Below are positions 18,445 through 27,757 of a DNA stretch of 64,000 nucleotides, piece by piece. Origin of the DNA: Saccharomonospora cyanea NA-134 (GTDB lineage: Bacteria; Actinomycetota; Actinomycetes; Mycobacteriales; Pseudonocardiaceae). A model generated the notes under the pieces. The model did no database searches. It saw only the letters and a program-made list of their open reading frames with translations, and was not told the DNA's origin. The stretch spans positions 3,580,325 through 3,644,324 of the forward strand of contig NZ_CM001440.1 in assembly GCF_000244975.1 (NCBI RefSeq), given 5' to 3'. The translations under genes were made by a program, and so were the position numbers. Position 1 is the first letter of the stretch. Every line of letters starts with the position of its first letter.

Positions 18445-19299
18445 GTGGTGGCCGACACGAACTCCCCCGAACGTCATGCCAGGGCCGAAGCACTGCTCGG
18501 CACAGCCGGTGTCGCCCATCGCGACGTGGGCTCCGCCGAGGCCACCGCGGCCAACCTGGCCTGGTGGGACGCCGACGCCGACGCCTACCACGACACACAC
18601 GGCGACTTTCTCGGCGAGGCAGACTTCGTCTGGTGTCCGGAAGGGCTGCGGGAGGAGAGGGCACGGCTGCTCGGTGACGTCTCGGGCACCGACGTGCTCG
18701 AGATCGGCTGCGGTTCCGCGCCGTGCGCCCGCTGGCTCACCACCCAGGGCGCGCGACGGGTCGTCGGGTTCGACCTGTCGGCCGGGATGCTCCGCCACGC
18801 ACTGAACGACAACCGGCGCACCGGCCTGCATCCCGCACTCGTGCAGGCCGACGCCCAGCACCTGCCGTTCACGGACGCCGCCTTCGACATCGCCTGCTCC
18901 GCGTTCGGCGCGATCCCGTTCGTGCCGTCCGTGGAGGTCGTGTTCCGGGAGGTTTCCCGGGTGCTGCGGCCAGGCGGTCGCTGGGTCTTCTCGACCACCC
19001 ATCCGCTGCGCTGGATCTTCCCCGACGATCCCGGGCCGAACGGCCTCACCGTCACGCAGCCGTACTTCGACCGCACACCGTACGTCGAGGTCGACGCCGA
19101 CGGGCACGCGACGTACGTCGAATACCACCGCACGCTCGGCGACTACGTGCGCGCACTGGACGCGGCCGGGTTCCACCTCACCGACCTCGTCGAACCCGAG
19201 TGGCCCGCCGGGCACACACGGGTGTGGGGCCAGTGGAGCCCCCTGCGCGGGAGACTGTTTCCCGGTACCGCTGTCTTCCGCTGTGTGAAACAGCCATGA
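18445..19299 (+). CDS. Class I SAM-dependent methyltransferase
   Basis: The 284-residue protein (tandem GTG codons at 18445 and 18448) has the SAM-binding motif I VLEIGCGSAPCARWL near residue 75. It also has an acidic motif II in VVGFDLSAGML, and post-I motifs in ADAQHLPFTDAAFDIACSAF and LRPGGRWVFSTTHP, the Methyltransf_11 pattern. An N-terminal helical extension with WWDADADAYHD precedes the fold. The acceptor substrate is unknown. The gene is divergent from rpsA and overlaps the start of the first of two acetyltransferase genes by 4 bases, so the pair is translationally coupled. Confidence 0.9.
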   Translation: MVADTNSPERHARAEALLGTAGVAHRDVGSAEATAANLAWWDADADAYHDTHGDFLGEADFVWCPEGLREERARLLGDVSGTDVLEIGCGSAPCARWLTTQGARRVVGFDLSAGMLRHALNDNRRTGLHPALVQADAQHLPFTDAAFDIACSAFGAIPFVPSVEVVFREVSRVLRPGGRWVFSTTHPLRWIFPDDPGPNGLTVTQPYFDRTPYVEVDADGHATYVEYHRTLGDYVRALDAAGFHLTDLVEPEWPAGHTRVWGQWSPLRGRLFPGTAVFRCVKQP

Positions 19300-20177
19300 G
19301 TCTCACCCGGATCGACCCGCTGCTGCCCGACGCCGTCGATCCCGGTGAAGGTGAACGACTGGTCACCGTCGTTCCCGGTGGAGGCGAGGTGTCCGCGGTG
19401 CTCTACCGCGCCCGACACGACGGCTGGTCGGCCCTGTGGCATCCGCGACTGGTGTGGGAGTTGACCCCGGTCTCCCCGACCCCGGGAGCGGACGGGATGG
19501 CGGCGTTGCTCTCCGCGTTGCGGGAGCGGCTGCGCCGGGAGAGGCCCGGAGCCGACTCCGCGTGCAGCGTGACGTGGCCCAGCCGCGACCTCGACGTGGC
19601 GGGAGCGCTGGCCGGGCACGGTTTCGCGCCGTACGCGGTGCTCGCCGTGAGAGAGGCCGCCCATGAGGACATCGACGCTCCCGAAGGCCGCGCTCGGGCG
19701 GCGGTCAGGCCCTTCACCGGCGACGACACCACCGTCGCCGACCTGCTGGAACTGTGGCTCGCCGAATGGCGGTACGCCGTCTCGGTCGGTGCGGCGATGC
19801 CGCGGGACGACGCCCCGGCACTGTTGGGCCGCGCGCTCCGCCGGGCGGTGTCGGCGGGTGAGCCGATGTGGATCGCCGAACCCGAAGGCGTCGTCGCGGG
19901 CCTGGCGTTGTGCCGGTGGCCCTCACCGCATCCGCGGTTGCCGGCCGGGTCGTGGGCGCAGCTGCACACCGTGTCGGTCGCGCCCGCCGCTCGCGGTCGC
20001 GGCATCGGCCGCGCCCTGACCTCGACCGCGCACGAGCGGTTGCTCGCTCGCGGAGCGCGCGGCACGTACGTGTTCTACAGTCCGCACAACGCGCTGTCGT
20101 CGGTGTTCTGGCACCGGCAGGGGTATCGTCCACTCTGGACCACATGGGAGGCGCGCCCCGCGACGGCGGCACGCTGA
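19296..20177 (+). CDS. GNAT-family N-acetyltransferase (first of a tandem pair)
   Basis: The 293-residue protein ends in a GNAT domain with the acetyl-CoA pyrophosphate loop in HTVSVAPAARGRGIGRAL and the C-terminal signature FWHRQGYRPLW. The first ~130 residues have the outline of a second, degenerate GNAT half (TWPSRDLDVAGALAGHGFAP). Its ATG overlaps the methyltransferase stop. The next gene encodes a clear paralogue with the same two-part layout, so the pair arose by tandem duplication. The acetylated substrate is unknown. Confidence 0.88.
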   Translation: MSLTRIDPLLPDAVDPGEGERLVTVVPGGGEVSAVLYRARHDGWSALWHPRLVWELTPVSPTPGADGMAALLSALRERLRRERPGADSACSVTWPSRDLDVAGALAGHGFAPYAVLAVREAAHEDIDAPEGRARAAVRPFTGDDTTVADLLELWLAEWRYAVSVGAAMPRDDAPALLGRALRRAVSAGEPMWIAEPEGVVAGLALCRWPSPHPRLPAGSWAQLHTVSVAPAARGRGIGRALTSTAHERLLARGARGTYVFYSPHNALSSVFWHRQGYRPLWTTWEARPATAAR

Positions 20178-20196
20178 GCACGACCGACGGTGCCCG

Positions 20197-21096
20197 ATGA
20201 CCGATCCGACCGACCTGGTGGCCGACCAGACACAGCGACACGCCTCGATCGACCCGCTTCTTCCCGTGGCCACCGCTCCCGTGCCGGGCCGCACACTCGT
20301 CGCCGCACTCCCCGACGGCACGCGGATCACCGGGACTCTCGAAGTGCGCACCGCTCGGGGCACGCAGGTGTGGGAGTTGACGCCGTTCGTCGGCCGCCAC
20401 GGCGGCGAAGCCATGGAGGCGGTGCTTCGCGCACTGCGAGCCCAGCTCGACCGCACTCCCCCACCGGCCGAATCGGTGTGCACGCTCACCTGGCCGAGCC
20501 GGGACGCGGAATGCACCCGGCCGTTGTTGGCTCACGGTCTGTTGCCCGTGCTCGCGCTGGGCTTGCGAACCCGCTCCTCACCTCCGACGGTGCCCGGTAC
20601 GGCGTCGGTCGCGGTACGGCGGGCCGGTCCTCGGGACGTCGGCTCCGTCGAACGTCTTGCCCGGGCGCATGCGGCCCTGTGCTCGGCGTCAACGCCAGCG
20701 ACGGCCTGCTGCGCCGAGGACGACCCGCTCGCCGACGTGCTGAACTCGCCCGGTCGCGTGTGGGTGGCGGAAGGCGGACTCCCCGCAGGGGGTCCGATCG
20801 TGGGCATGGTGCAGGTCGACGAGGTACCTCCCGGTGCGCCGGAGTTCGCCGACCTGCTTCCGGCAGGCCGGTGGGGACGGCTTGCGCAGCTCTCGGTTCA
20901 CCCGGAAGAGCGGGGACACGGTGTCGGGCGGGCACTCGCCGACACCGCTCACGACGCCCTCGCCCGCGCCGGGTTGGAGCGCAGCACCACCTGGTACAGC
21001 CCGCTCGACCCCGTTGCCCCGGTGTTCTGGCACCGGCAGGGCTACCGGCCGCTGTGGACGGTCTGGCAGTGCAGGCCGGCTTCGGCCCTGCGCTGA
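20197..21096 (+). CDS. GNAT-family N-acetyltransferase (second of a tandem pair)
   Basis: The 299-residue protein has a GNAT core with LSVHPEERGHGVGRALAD (acetyl-CoA loop) and ends in FWHRQGYRPLWTVWQCRP. It shares landmarks with the preceding protein: an N-terminal IDPLLP opening, VWELTP, TWPSRD, SPL/SPH before the FWHRQGYRPLW box, and similar length. This marks it as a tandem duplicate that has since diverged. It follows by 19 bp in the same direction and is probably co-transcribed. Substrate unknown. Confidence 0.88.
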   Translation: MTDPTDLVADQTQRHASIDPLLPVATAPVPGRTLVAALPDGTRITGTLEVRTARGTQVWELTPFVGRHGGEAMEAVLRALRAQLDRTPPPAESVCTLTWPSRDAECTRPLLAHGLLPVLALGLRTRSSPPTVPGTASVAVRRAGPRDVGSVERLARAHAALCSASTPATACCAEDDPLADVLNSPGRVWVAEGGLPAGGPIVGMVQVDEVPPGAPEFADLLPAGRWGRLAQLSVHPEERGHGVGRALADTAHDALARAGLERSTTWYSPLDPVAPVFWHRQGYRPLWTVWQCRPASALR

Positions 21097-21111
21097 GCCC
21101 CGCGCGGTGTC

Positions 21112-21714
21112 CTAACCCGCCGCGGGGAACGCCCGGCGCGGCAGAGCACCCACGATGCCGTGCACCCGGGGGCGCGGGACAGAGAGACGCGGACGGCGGT
21201 GCCCGATGTCGTGCCGGGCCGACGGCGCGCCCGCGAGCGCCTGCTCCACAGCGGCTCGCACCCCCGCGACGATCTCGGCCTGGCCGAGTGGGCGGGTGTC
21301 GTCGAACGCGGACACGTCGCCGAGGAAGACGTACTGTGTGGGCCTGCCTGCGGGTTGTTCCGGCACCGTCGCGGTCTCGGTCATCGACCGCACTTCCACG
21401 GCGGGCGCCGTGGACGACAGCAACGGCTTCACAGCCTCCAGCACCGGAGCCCGGTACGCGTCGTGCAGCCAGGTGACGAGCAGATCGACGGCCTCGCCGT
21501 CCACCGTCTTCGCCACGCGTCGAGCCAGCTCTCCCGGCTGGTCCCAGTGCGCTTCCACCCACACCGCGCGACCCGAAGGAGGAACGTCGCCCTCCACCGG
21601 CACCGGCGAGTACCGCCGAGACGGGAGCACGACGTGCCAGCCGTCGCCGACCAGAGCACGTGCGACGTCGCTCAACATGCCCGCGCCGGCGAGGACCAAT
21701 GCTGTCGGAGCCAT
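21112..21714 (-). CDS. Rossmann-fold (short-chain dehydrogenase-like) protein
   Basis: From the ATG at 21714 the 200-residue protein starts MAPTALVLAGAGMLSDVAR, a beta strand followed by a G-x-G-M nucleotide-binding turn. The central part has VEAHWDQPGELARRV and LLVTWLHDAYRAPVLEAV, where an SDR would have its substrate site. I do not see the YxxxK catalytic pair, so it may be a nucleotide-binding protein without dehydrogenase activity. It lies between convergent genes: the second acetyltransferase ends 15 bp away, and it is downstream of polA on the same strand. Confidence 0.7.
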   Translation of the reverse strand: MAPTALVLAGAGMLSDVARALVGDGWHVVLPSRRYSPVPVEGDVPPSGRAVWVEAHWDQPGELARRVAKTVDGEAVDLLVTWLHDAYRAPVLEAVKPLLSSTAPAVEVRSMTETATVPEQPAGRPTQYVFLGDVSAFDDTRPLGQAEIVAGVRAAVEQALAGAPSARHDIGHRRPRLSVPRPRVHGIVGALPRRAFPAAG

Positions 21715-21785
21715 GAGCGAGACGTACCCGAACGGGCCGTTTCCCAATCCGCCGGCGATGTGACCCCGTTCTCAGCCGCCGGAAG

Positions 21786-24491
21786 TCAGTGCGCGGCGTC
21801 GTGCCACGAACGGCCGAAACCCACAGAGACCTCCAGCGGCACCGACAGCTCGTAGGCCGCCCCCATCTCGCGCCGCACGAGGCGCTCCACCTCCTGCCGC
21901 TCGCCGTCGGCGACCTCCAGCACCAGCTCGTCGTGCACCTGGAGCAACACGCGGCTGCGCAGGTCCGCCTCGGTGAGCGCTCGGTGCACACCGAGCATGG
22001 CGACCTTGATGATGTCCGCCGCACTGCCCTGGATGGGCGCGTTGAGGGCCATGCGTTCGGCCATCTCGCGTCGCTGCCGGTTGTCGCTCGTGAGATCGGG
22101 CAGGTAACGGCGCCTGCCGAAGATGGTCTGCGTGTAGCCGTCCCTGGCCGCGCGATCGACCACACTGCGCAGGTAGTCGCGTACACCGCCGAACCGCAGG
22201 AAGTACTCGTCCATGAGCCCCCGCGCCTCCTCGGCGGAGATGCGCAGCTGCTGTGACAGGCCGTACGCGGACAACCCGTACGCGAGCCCGTAGTTCATCG
22301 CCTTGATCTTGGCGCGCTGCTCGCCGGTGACCTCGGTGGGCTCGACGCTGAAGACGCGCGCCGCCGTGGCCGCGTGGAAGTCGAACCCCGACTGGAACGA
22401 GTCGATGAGCGCCTCGTCCTTGGACAGATGCGCCATGATGCGCATCTCGATCTGGCTGTAGTCGGCGGTCATGAGCTCGGAGTAACCCTCGCCCACCACG
22501 AAGGCGTCGCGGATGCGCCGCCCTTCCTCGGAACGCACCGGGATGTTCTGCAGGTTGGGGTCCACCGAGGACAACCGGCCCGTGGCCGCGATCGTCTGAT
22601 GCAGGGTGGTGTGGATGCGACCGTCGTCGGCGATCGCCTTGCTCAACCCCTCCACCGTGGTCCGCAGCTTCGTGGCATCCCGGTGTTCGAGCAGGTACTG
22701 CAGGAACGGGTGCTCCGTCTTCTCGTACAGCGTCTGCAGGGCGTCGGCGTCGGTGGTGTAGCCGGTCTTGGTGCGTTTCGTCTTCGGCATCCCCAGCTCG
22801 TCGAACAGCACCACCTGGAGCTGCTTCGGGGAACCAAGGTTGATCTGCTTGCCGATCACCTCGTACGCCTGCTCGGTCGCCTGCTTCACGCGGCTCGCGT
22901 AGTGCACCTCGAGTGTGGTGAGCGCGTCGGCGTCCACCGCGATGCCCGCCGCCTCCAGCTCCGTGATCACCGACAGCAGCGGCAACTCGATGTCGCCCAG
23001 CAGCGCGGTGCCGCCCGTGGCGGTGAGCTCATCGGCCAGCGCCGACGACAGCTCCAGGATCGCCCTCGCCCGCACCAGTTCGTCGTGCACGACCTGGCTG
23101 TCGGCATCGGCGTCGAGCAGCGACAACTGTCCGTCGTCCTTCGCGCTCTCCGAGCGCAGCTCCCGGCGCAGGTACCGCAGCACCAGGTCGTCCAACCCGA
23201 ACGACCGCTGCCCGGGCCTCACCAGATACGCGGCCAGCTCGGTGTCCATCACCAGGCCCGCGAGCCGCCATCCGCGGGCTCGCAGGGCGTGCAGCGGCGT
23301 TTTCAGCGAATGACCGACCTTGCGCACCTCCTCGTCGGCCAACCACTCCGCGAGGGCGCGTTCGTCGGCCTCCGTCATCTCGGTGACGTCGAGATAGGCG
23401 CCGGCGCCGCCGGGTGCTGCCAGGCTGATCGACCGCACGTCGGACGTCACGGACGCTCCCGTGGTGCTGAACGCCAGCCCCACCGTGGTGCCCGCTCCGG
23501 CGTGCTGGGACAGCCAGTCGGACACCGTGCCCGGCTGCAGCGCCGAGCCCGTGACCTCGAAACCGGAGTCGGCCTCCGGCTCGGCGCTGGACAGCGACGC
23601 GAACAGCCGGTCGCGCAGCACGCGGAACTCCAGCTCGTCGAACAACCGATGCACGGCGTCGCGGTCCCAGGGCCGTACCTCGAGATCCGCCGGGCCGGTC
23701 TCGAGCGGCACGTCGCGCACCAGCTCGGTGAGCTGCCGGTTCAGCATCACGGAGTCGAGGTGAGCCCGCAGCGCGTCACCCACCTTGCCCTTCACCTCGT
23801 CGACCCGGTCGATCAACTCTGCGAGGGAGCCGAACTGCCGCACCCACTTCGCCGCCGTCTTCTCCCCCACACCGGGGATTCCGGGGAGGTTGTCCGACGG
23901 GTCACCACGCAGAGCCGCGAAGTCGGGGTACTGCACGGGTGAGAGGCCGTACTTCTCCTGGACGCCGGCCGGGTCGAACCGGACCAGGTCGGAGACCCCC
24001 TTCCTCGGATACAGCACGGTGACGGAGTCGTTGACCAGTTGCAGCGCGTCCCGGTCGCCCGTACAGATCAGCACTTCGTAGTCGTCACCGGCCTGCGTGG
24101 TCAGGGTGGCGATCAGGTCGTCGGCCTCGTAGCCCTCCTTCGCGAGGACGGGGATGGACAGGGCCGCGAGGATGTCCTTGATCAGCTCGACCTGTCCCTT
24201 GAAGTCGTCGGGCGTCGCCGACCGGTTCGCCTTGTAGTCGGCGAACGTCTCCGTGCGGAACGTCCGGCGGGACACGTCGAACGCCACGGCCACGTGAGTG
24301 GGCGCCTCGTCGCGCAGAAGATTGATCAACATGGACGTGAACCCGAACACCGCGTTGGTGACCTGCCCGGTGGACGTCCGGAACCGGTCGGCCGGCACCG
24401 CGAAGAAGGCCCGATACGCCATCGAGTGACCGTCGACGAGGAGCAGCCGCGGTGTGTCGTTCGCAACGGAGGTGTTCTGGTTGGGGCTCAC
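21786..24491 (-). CDS. polA: DNA polymerase I
   Basis: Pol I fills gaps in repair and removes Okazaki primers. The 901-residue protein (GTG start) has an N-terminal 5'-3' exonuclease (residues ~15-300, with VDGHSMAYRAFFAV and TGDRDALQLV) and a middle exonuclease-like domain. The polymerase has motif A DYSQIEMRIMAH, motif B AKIKAMNYGLAYGLS and motif C LLQVHDELVLEV. In the middle domain the proofreading D-x-E motif expected near residue 340 is replaced by LAFSTTG, so 3'-5' proofreading should be lost, as in mycobacterial Pol I. A small Rossmann-fold gene follows on the same strand. Confidence 0.97.
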   Translation of the reverse strand: MSPNQNTSVANDTPRLLLVDGHSMAYRAFFAVPADRFRTSTGQVTNAVFGFTSMLINLLRDEAPTHVAVAFDVSRRTFRTETFADYKANRSATPDDFKGQVELIKDILAALSIPVLAKEGYEADDLIATLTTQAGDDYEVLICTGDRDALQLVNDSVTVLYPRKGVSDLVRFDPAGVQEKYGLSPVQYPDFAALRGDPSDNLPGIPGVGEKTAAKWVRQFGSLAELIDRVDEVKGKVGDALRAHLDSVMLNRQLTELVRDVPLETGPADLEVRPWDRDAVHRLFDELEFRVLRDRLFASLSSAEPEADSGFEVTGSALQPGTVSDWLSQHAGAGTTVGLAFSTTGASVTSDVRSISLAAPGGAGAYLDVTEMTEADERALAEWLADEEVRKVGHSLKTPLHALRARGWRLAGLVMDTELAAYLVRPGQRSFGLDDLVLRYLRRELRSESAKDDGQLSLLDADADSQVVHDELVRARAILELSSALADELTATGGTALLGDIELPLLSVITELEAAGIAVDADALTTLEVHYASRVKQATEQAYEVIGKQINLGSPKQLQVVLFDELGMPKTKRTKTGYTTDADALQTLYEKTEHPFLQYLLEHRDATKLRTTVEGLSKAIADDGRIHTTLHQTIAATGRLSSVDPNLQNIPVRSEEGRRIRDAFVVGEGYSELMTADYSQIEMRIMAHLSKDEALIDSFQSGFDFHAATAARVFSVEPTEVTGEQRAKIKAMNYGLAYGLSAYGLSQQLRISAEEARGLMDEYFLRFGGVRDYLRSVVDRAARDGYTQTIFGRRRYLPDLTSDNRQRREMAERMALNAPIQGSAADIIKVAMLGVHRALTEADLRSRVLLQVHDELVLEVADGERQEVERLVRREMGAAYELSVPLEVSVGFGRSWHDAAH

Positions 24492-24574
24492 GCCCGTGAG
24501 TCTAGGGTGAGTGTCCGACAGCCTCGCTGCCCGGCGGCACTGACCCGATCGATTCGAACACAGGGAGCCACGCG

Positions 24575-25018
24575 GTGACCGAGAACCCGTCCGAGGAGCT
24601 GTTGCGTGCCCTTCTGGCAGGCATCTCCCCCGAGATCGCCGAACAGCAGCTGAACGACAAGCTCGGCATCACGTTCGTGGACCTGACGCCGGAGCGCGTC
24701 AGCGCCACCATGCCGGTCAAGGGCAATCTTCAGCCCTTCGGGTTACTTCACGGCGGAGCCAACGCCGTCCTGGCCGAGTCTCTCGGGTCGGTCCTCGCGG
24801 CACTGAACGCGGGCCCGGACCGGGTGGCGATGGGCTTGGAGCTGTCGTGCACCCACCACCGCGCCGTGCTGTCGGGGTCGGTGACCGGTGTGGCCACCCC
24901 CCTGCACGTCGGTCGCTCGACGATGACCTCCCAGATCGTCATCACGGACGAGTCGGGAAGGCGCACCTGCAGCGCGCGCCTCACTTGCGTCGTGCGTGAT
25001 CGCGCACCGGGTTCCTGA
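24575..25018 (+). CDS. PaaI-type hotdog-fold thioesterase
   Basis: The 147-residue protein (GTG start, AGGGA upstream) matches the PaaI/acyl-CoA thioesterase family. LLHGGANAVLAESLGSVLA holds the HGG turn and the catalytic Glu on the hotdog helix, and ELSCTHHRAVLSG and TPLHVGRSTMTSQIVITD form the next strands. Such enzymes hydrolyse acyl- or aryl-CoA thioesters. It is divergent from polA, 83 bp away; this neighbourhood is conserved in actinobacteria. The physiological substrate is not deducible. Confidence 0.9.
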   Translation: MTENPSEELLRALLAGISPEIAEQQLNDKLGITFVDLTPERVSATMPVKGNLQPFGLLHGGANAVLAESLGSVLAALNAGPDRVAMGLELSCTHHRAVLSGSVTGVATPLHVGRSTMTSQIVITDESGRRTCSARLTCVVRDRAPGS

Positions 25019-25512
25019 CGGATACGACCCGCCACACCGCGAGCACGCTGTCACGTGCGGTCGAGCCCCAGCGGCGATGCGCCAGGCATGGGGAACCACT
25101 CGGCACGACGGCCGGCAGCCGGGTGGTCGGCCACGTCCCGGCGACGTCGTGTACGTCCTCGGCCGCGAACGTGAGAAGCGCCTCGCGTCCGCCTTCGAGT
25201 GCACAATCTTCGGACCTGCACAGTCCAAGATGGACCTAGGCCGGCCGGTTCGCCGTCGCCGGAGGTGCCAACGTGGTGGCAGCCACGGAATCCGAGCGAC
25301 GAACGGTACCTCTGGCGCCATCACCCGAAGCAGTGAAGACGCGCCCGTACCCAGTGCTCCCACAACTGGAACATGGCTTCCGGAATCGGCGAACAGCCAG
25401 TTCAGGAGGGATGTCCGTCGGGCAAGTCTCGTTCCCACTCCCCCAGGCCTGCCCATCACGACCGCTCAGCAGCCCTCCCATCCCGGAGCCCTCGCCCGTT
25501 AGCCTTGCCGCC
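25019..25512. other. Intergenic region, no gene seen
   Basis: About 490 bp between the thioesterase gene and the next coding frame on the same strand. The frame of the downstream gene stays open through it, but with codon choice and residues unlike coding sequence and with no ribosome-binding site. No tRNA, repeat or riboswitch was recognised. It probably holds the promoter of the downstream gene. Confidence 0.45.
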
Positions 25513-26877
25513 ATGGCCGCGCACGACCACCTCCGCTCCATCGAGTTCGACGAGTCCTCCGTCCCCGCCGACATCCACTACCGCGAGTTGCTGGGGACCG
25601 AAAGACTCTCGCCGCTACGCCTACCGACCGAGACGGAACTCGCCGCCGCGGCACGTCTGAGCCCGCTGCTGGCCGCCGCACGAGCGCTCGCGCTGTGGGT
25701 CGGCGACGGGCGCCCCGTCGACGACGCCACGGGTGCCCTGAGTGAGGAGGACACCGCTCTGGCGGCGAAGGAGTTGTCGGCCTCCGGAGCTGTACCCGTA
25801 GACGTCGATCCCACGCCGAACGAGATGGCGCAGTGGTGGGAGCTTGCCGACGACCTCGAGTTCCTCGACATCGGCGAGAGAACCGTCACCGTGACGTCCG
25901 GTGTGGACGCCTGGCCGGACGGCGACGACGACACCGTGCTCGACATGTGGAAGCAGGCGTTCGCCTCCCTGTGCGCGTGGAGCCTGGCCGTGGACGCCGA
26001 GCTGGCCGGCGAGCCTCACCTGCGGTTGCACGGGGCGGGAGCCACGATGCTGCCACTGTTCGCGGCGCGGGAGAGCGGTCTCGGTCTGGCCGAGCTGAGC
26101 GCGATGGTGCACGAGGTCGCGGTGATCGACGCGGACGGTGAGTTGCCCGCAGCGGCGTGGGAGCGGTGGGTGGCGTCCCAGGGAGATCCCGCCGAAGTGC
26201 TGTACCGACGGCTCGCTCTACTGGGCGCCGTTGAGATCCACGACGGGACGGTGCGACTGACGGCGTTGGGAATGTTCGCGTTGTGGTCGGAGGTCAGGTC
26301 GGAGGTCGACATCCCGCTTCTGCCCGCCGCCGAGAAGATGAGCGCAGCCGACATGGTGTCGGTGGCGCTGCTGGGGACCATCGAGCAGGTCGACTCGGAG
26401 TGGCAGGCGTGGTCGGCGACCCGGACGGCGGCCGACGCCGCGACCGAGCTCGCCGCGGTCGCCATGGAGGGAGGTCCCGGCGAGCGTGCCGCGGCGACCG
26501 CGCTACTGCACGAGCTCGGCACGGACGCGCACGCGGTGTGGCACACCCTCCTTGACGTTCCGGCCCTGCGCCCCTACGCCAAACGGGCGCTGGGTGAGAG
26601 TGACGCGTCGGCGAAGTTGGAACTCACCGACCACGACATCGCATGGCTGACGGCCGACATGTTCTGCGATGTCGACGTCGAGCACCCGCCGGACCGGATC
26701 GACGACCTGCTGGCGTCCACGGTCGGCGCAGGAGAGGAGGACATGTTCGAGGTGTTGTGGCGGCTCGAACATCCCGGCGCGGCTGCGGCGCTACGGGTGT
26801 TCGGCCAGTACCACCCCGACAAGAGGGTGGCGAAAGCGGCGAGGAGAGCCGCGTTCAAGGTCGAACGCATCGGCTGA
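25513..26877 (+). CDS. Hypothetical acidic helical protein
   Basis: From the ATG at 25513 the protein has 454 residues, is rich in Asp, Glu, Ala and Trp, and is predicted mostly helical, without signal peptide or membrane segment. The C-terminal ~150 residues (LLDVPALRPYAKRALGES and GAAAALRVFGQYHPDKRVAK) look like HEAT/ARM-type helical repeats, a common protein-binding scaffold. I do not recognise a family and assign no function. It stands alone, convergent with pdtaR, with a strong hairpin terminator between them. The upstream part of the open frame is excluded because it reads as non-coding. Confidence 0.75.
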   Translation: MAAHDHLRSIEFDESSVPADIHYRELLGTERLSPLRLPTETELAAAARLSPLLAAARALALWVGDGRPVDDATGALSEEDTALAAKELSASGAVPVDVDPTPNEMAQWWELADDLEFLDIGERTVTVTSGVDAWPDGDDDTVLDMWKQAFASLCAWSLAVDAELAGEPHLRLHGAGATMLPLFAARESGLGLAELSAMVHEVAVIDADGELPAAAWERWVASQGDPAEVLYRRLALLGAVEIHDGTVRLTALGMFALWSEVRSEVDIPLLPAAEKMSAADMVSVALLGTIEQVDSEWQAWSATRTAADAATELAAVAMEGGPGERAAATALLHELGTDAHAVWHTLLDVPALRPYAKRALGESDASAKLELTDHDIAWLTADMFCDVDVEHPPDRIDDLLASTVGAGEEDMFEVLWRLEHPGAAAALRVFGQYHPDKRVAKAARRAAFKVERIG

Positions 26878-26880
26878 CCT

Positions 26881-26916
26881 CGGTCTCTGGTGGGCGGTCC
26901 CTCCCACCAGAGACCG
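26881..26916. terminator. Bidirectional hairpin terminator
   Basis: A perfect 14-bp stem (26881-26894 with 26903-26916) with an 8-nt loop lies exactly between the convergent hypothetical gene and pdtaR. There is no clear T-run on either side. Confidence 0.7.
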
Positions 26917-26930
26917 GGGTCGCTCTAGGA

Positions 26931-27545
26931 CTACTTTCCGATGCTGTCGACGACCGCCTCGGCGACTGCCTTCATGGTGGTGCGCCGGTCCATGGCGGTG
27001 CGCTGGATCCAGCGGAAAGCGTCGGGTTCGCTGAGCCCCTGGTGGGTCATCAGCAGGCCCTTGGCACGGTCGATGAGCTTGCGCGTTTCGAGCCGGTCGG
27101 TAAGACCCGCCACCTCGGCCTCCAGCGCCTGCAGCTCGGCGAACCGACTGACAGCGAGTTCGATGGCGGGCACGAGGTCACGCTTGGCGAACGGCTTCAC
27201 CAAGTAAGCCATCGTGCCTGCCTCGCGAGCGCGCTCAACGAGGTCGCGCTGGCTGAAGGCGGTGAGGATCACCACGGGAGCGATGCGATCGCTGGTGATC
27301 TTCGCGGCGGCCTCGATGCCGTCGAGCTTGGGCATCTTGACATCGAGGATCACAAGGTCGGGCTTGAGCTCTCCGGCCAGCTTGATGGCCTCTTCCCCGT
27401 CGCCCGCTTCGCCGATCACCTCGTAACCTTCTTCGCGAAGCATCTCGACGAGGTCGAGGCGAATCAGCGCCTCGTCTTCGGCGACGAGAACGCGGCGCTG
27501 TGGAGCGGGAGCGGCATCGTTGGCTTCGGTAGCCGCTTCGGTCAC
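26931..27545 (-). CDS. pdtaR: ANTAR-domain response regulator PdtaR
   Basis: The 204-residue protein has a receiver domain (VAEDEALIRLDLVEML; phospho-acceptor Asp in LVILDVKMPKLDG; Lys in YLVKPF). A C-terminal ANTAR RNA-binding domain follows (LETRKLIDRAKGLLMTHQGL, AFRWIQRTAMDRR). It corresponds to mycobacterial PdtaR (Rv1626), phosphorylated by the soluble kinase PdtaS, and acts after transcription initiation by binding paired hairpins in nascent RNA. The kinase gene is not in this window. Its position near polA, rpsA and a tRNA(CAA) gene is conserved in actinobacteria. Confidence 0.93.
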   Translation of the reverse strand: MTEAATEANDAAPAPQRRVLVAEDEALIRLDLVEMLREEGYEVIGEAGDGEEAIKLAGELKPDLVILDVKMPKLDGIEAAAKITSDRIAPVVILTAFSQRDLVERAREAGTMAYLVKPFAKRDLVPAIELAVSRFAELQALEAEVAGLTDRLETRKLIDRAKGLLMTHQGLSEPDAFRWIQRTAMDRRTTMKAVAEAVVDSIGK

Positions 27546-27757
27546 CGGACTCCTCCTGGGAACGATCGACGGGTCTTGATTGGGGTGCGGCAGTCCGCTA
27601 CCCCGAGATTACCGGCAATCGCAGGCGCAGTCGGGATGGCGTTCGCCACGTGCTGTGATCATCTCGCGTCCTGATGACAGCCGTCGTACAAGCACGTTGC
27701 CGTTGAGCTAACCCCGCTTCCACCCGGTGGAGCGACGGGGAGTAAGCTGCGGACTAC

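Noticed and set aside
22374-23942. 522-codon open frame antisense to polA
   Set aside because: Arg/His/Gln-rich shadow of polA without any recognisable motif.
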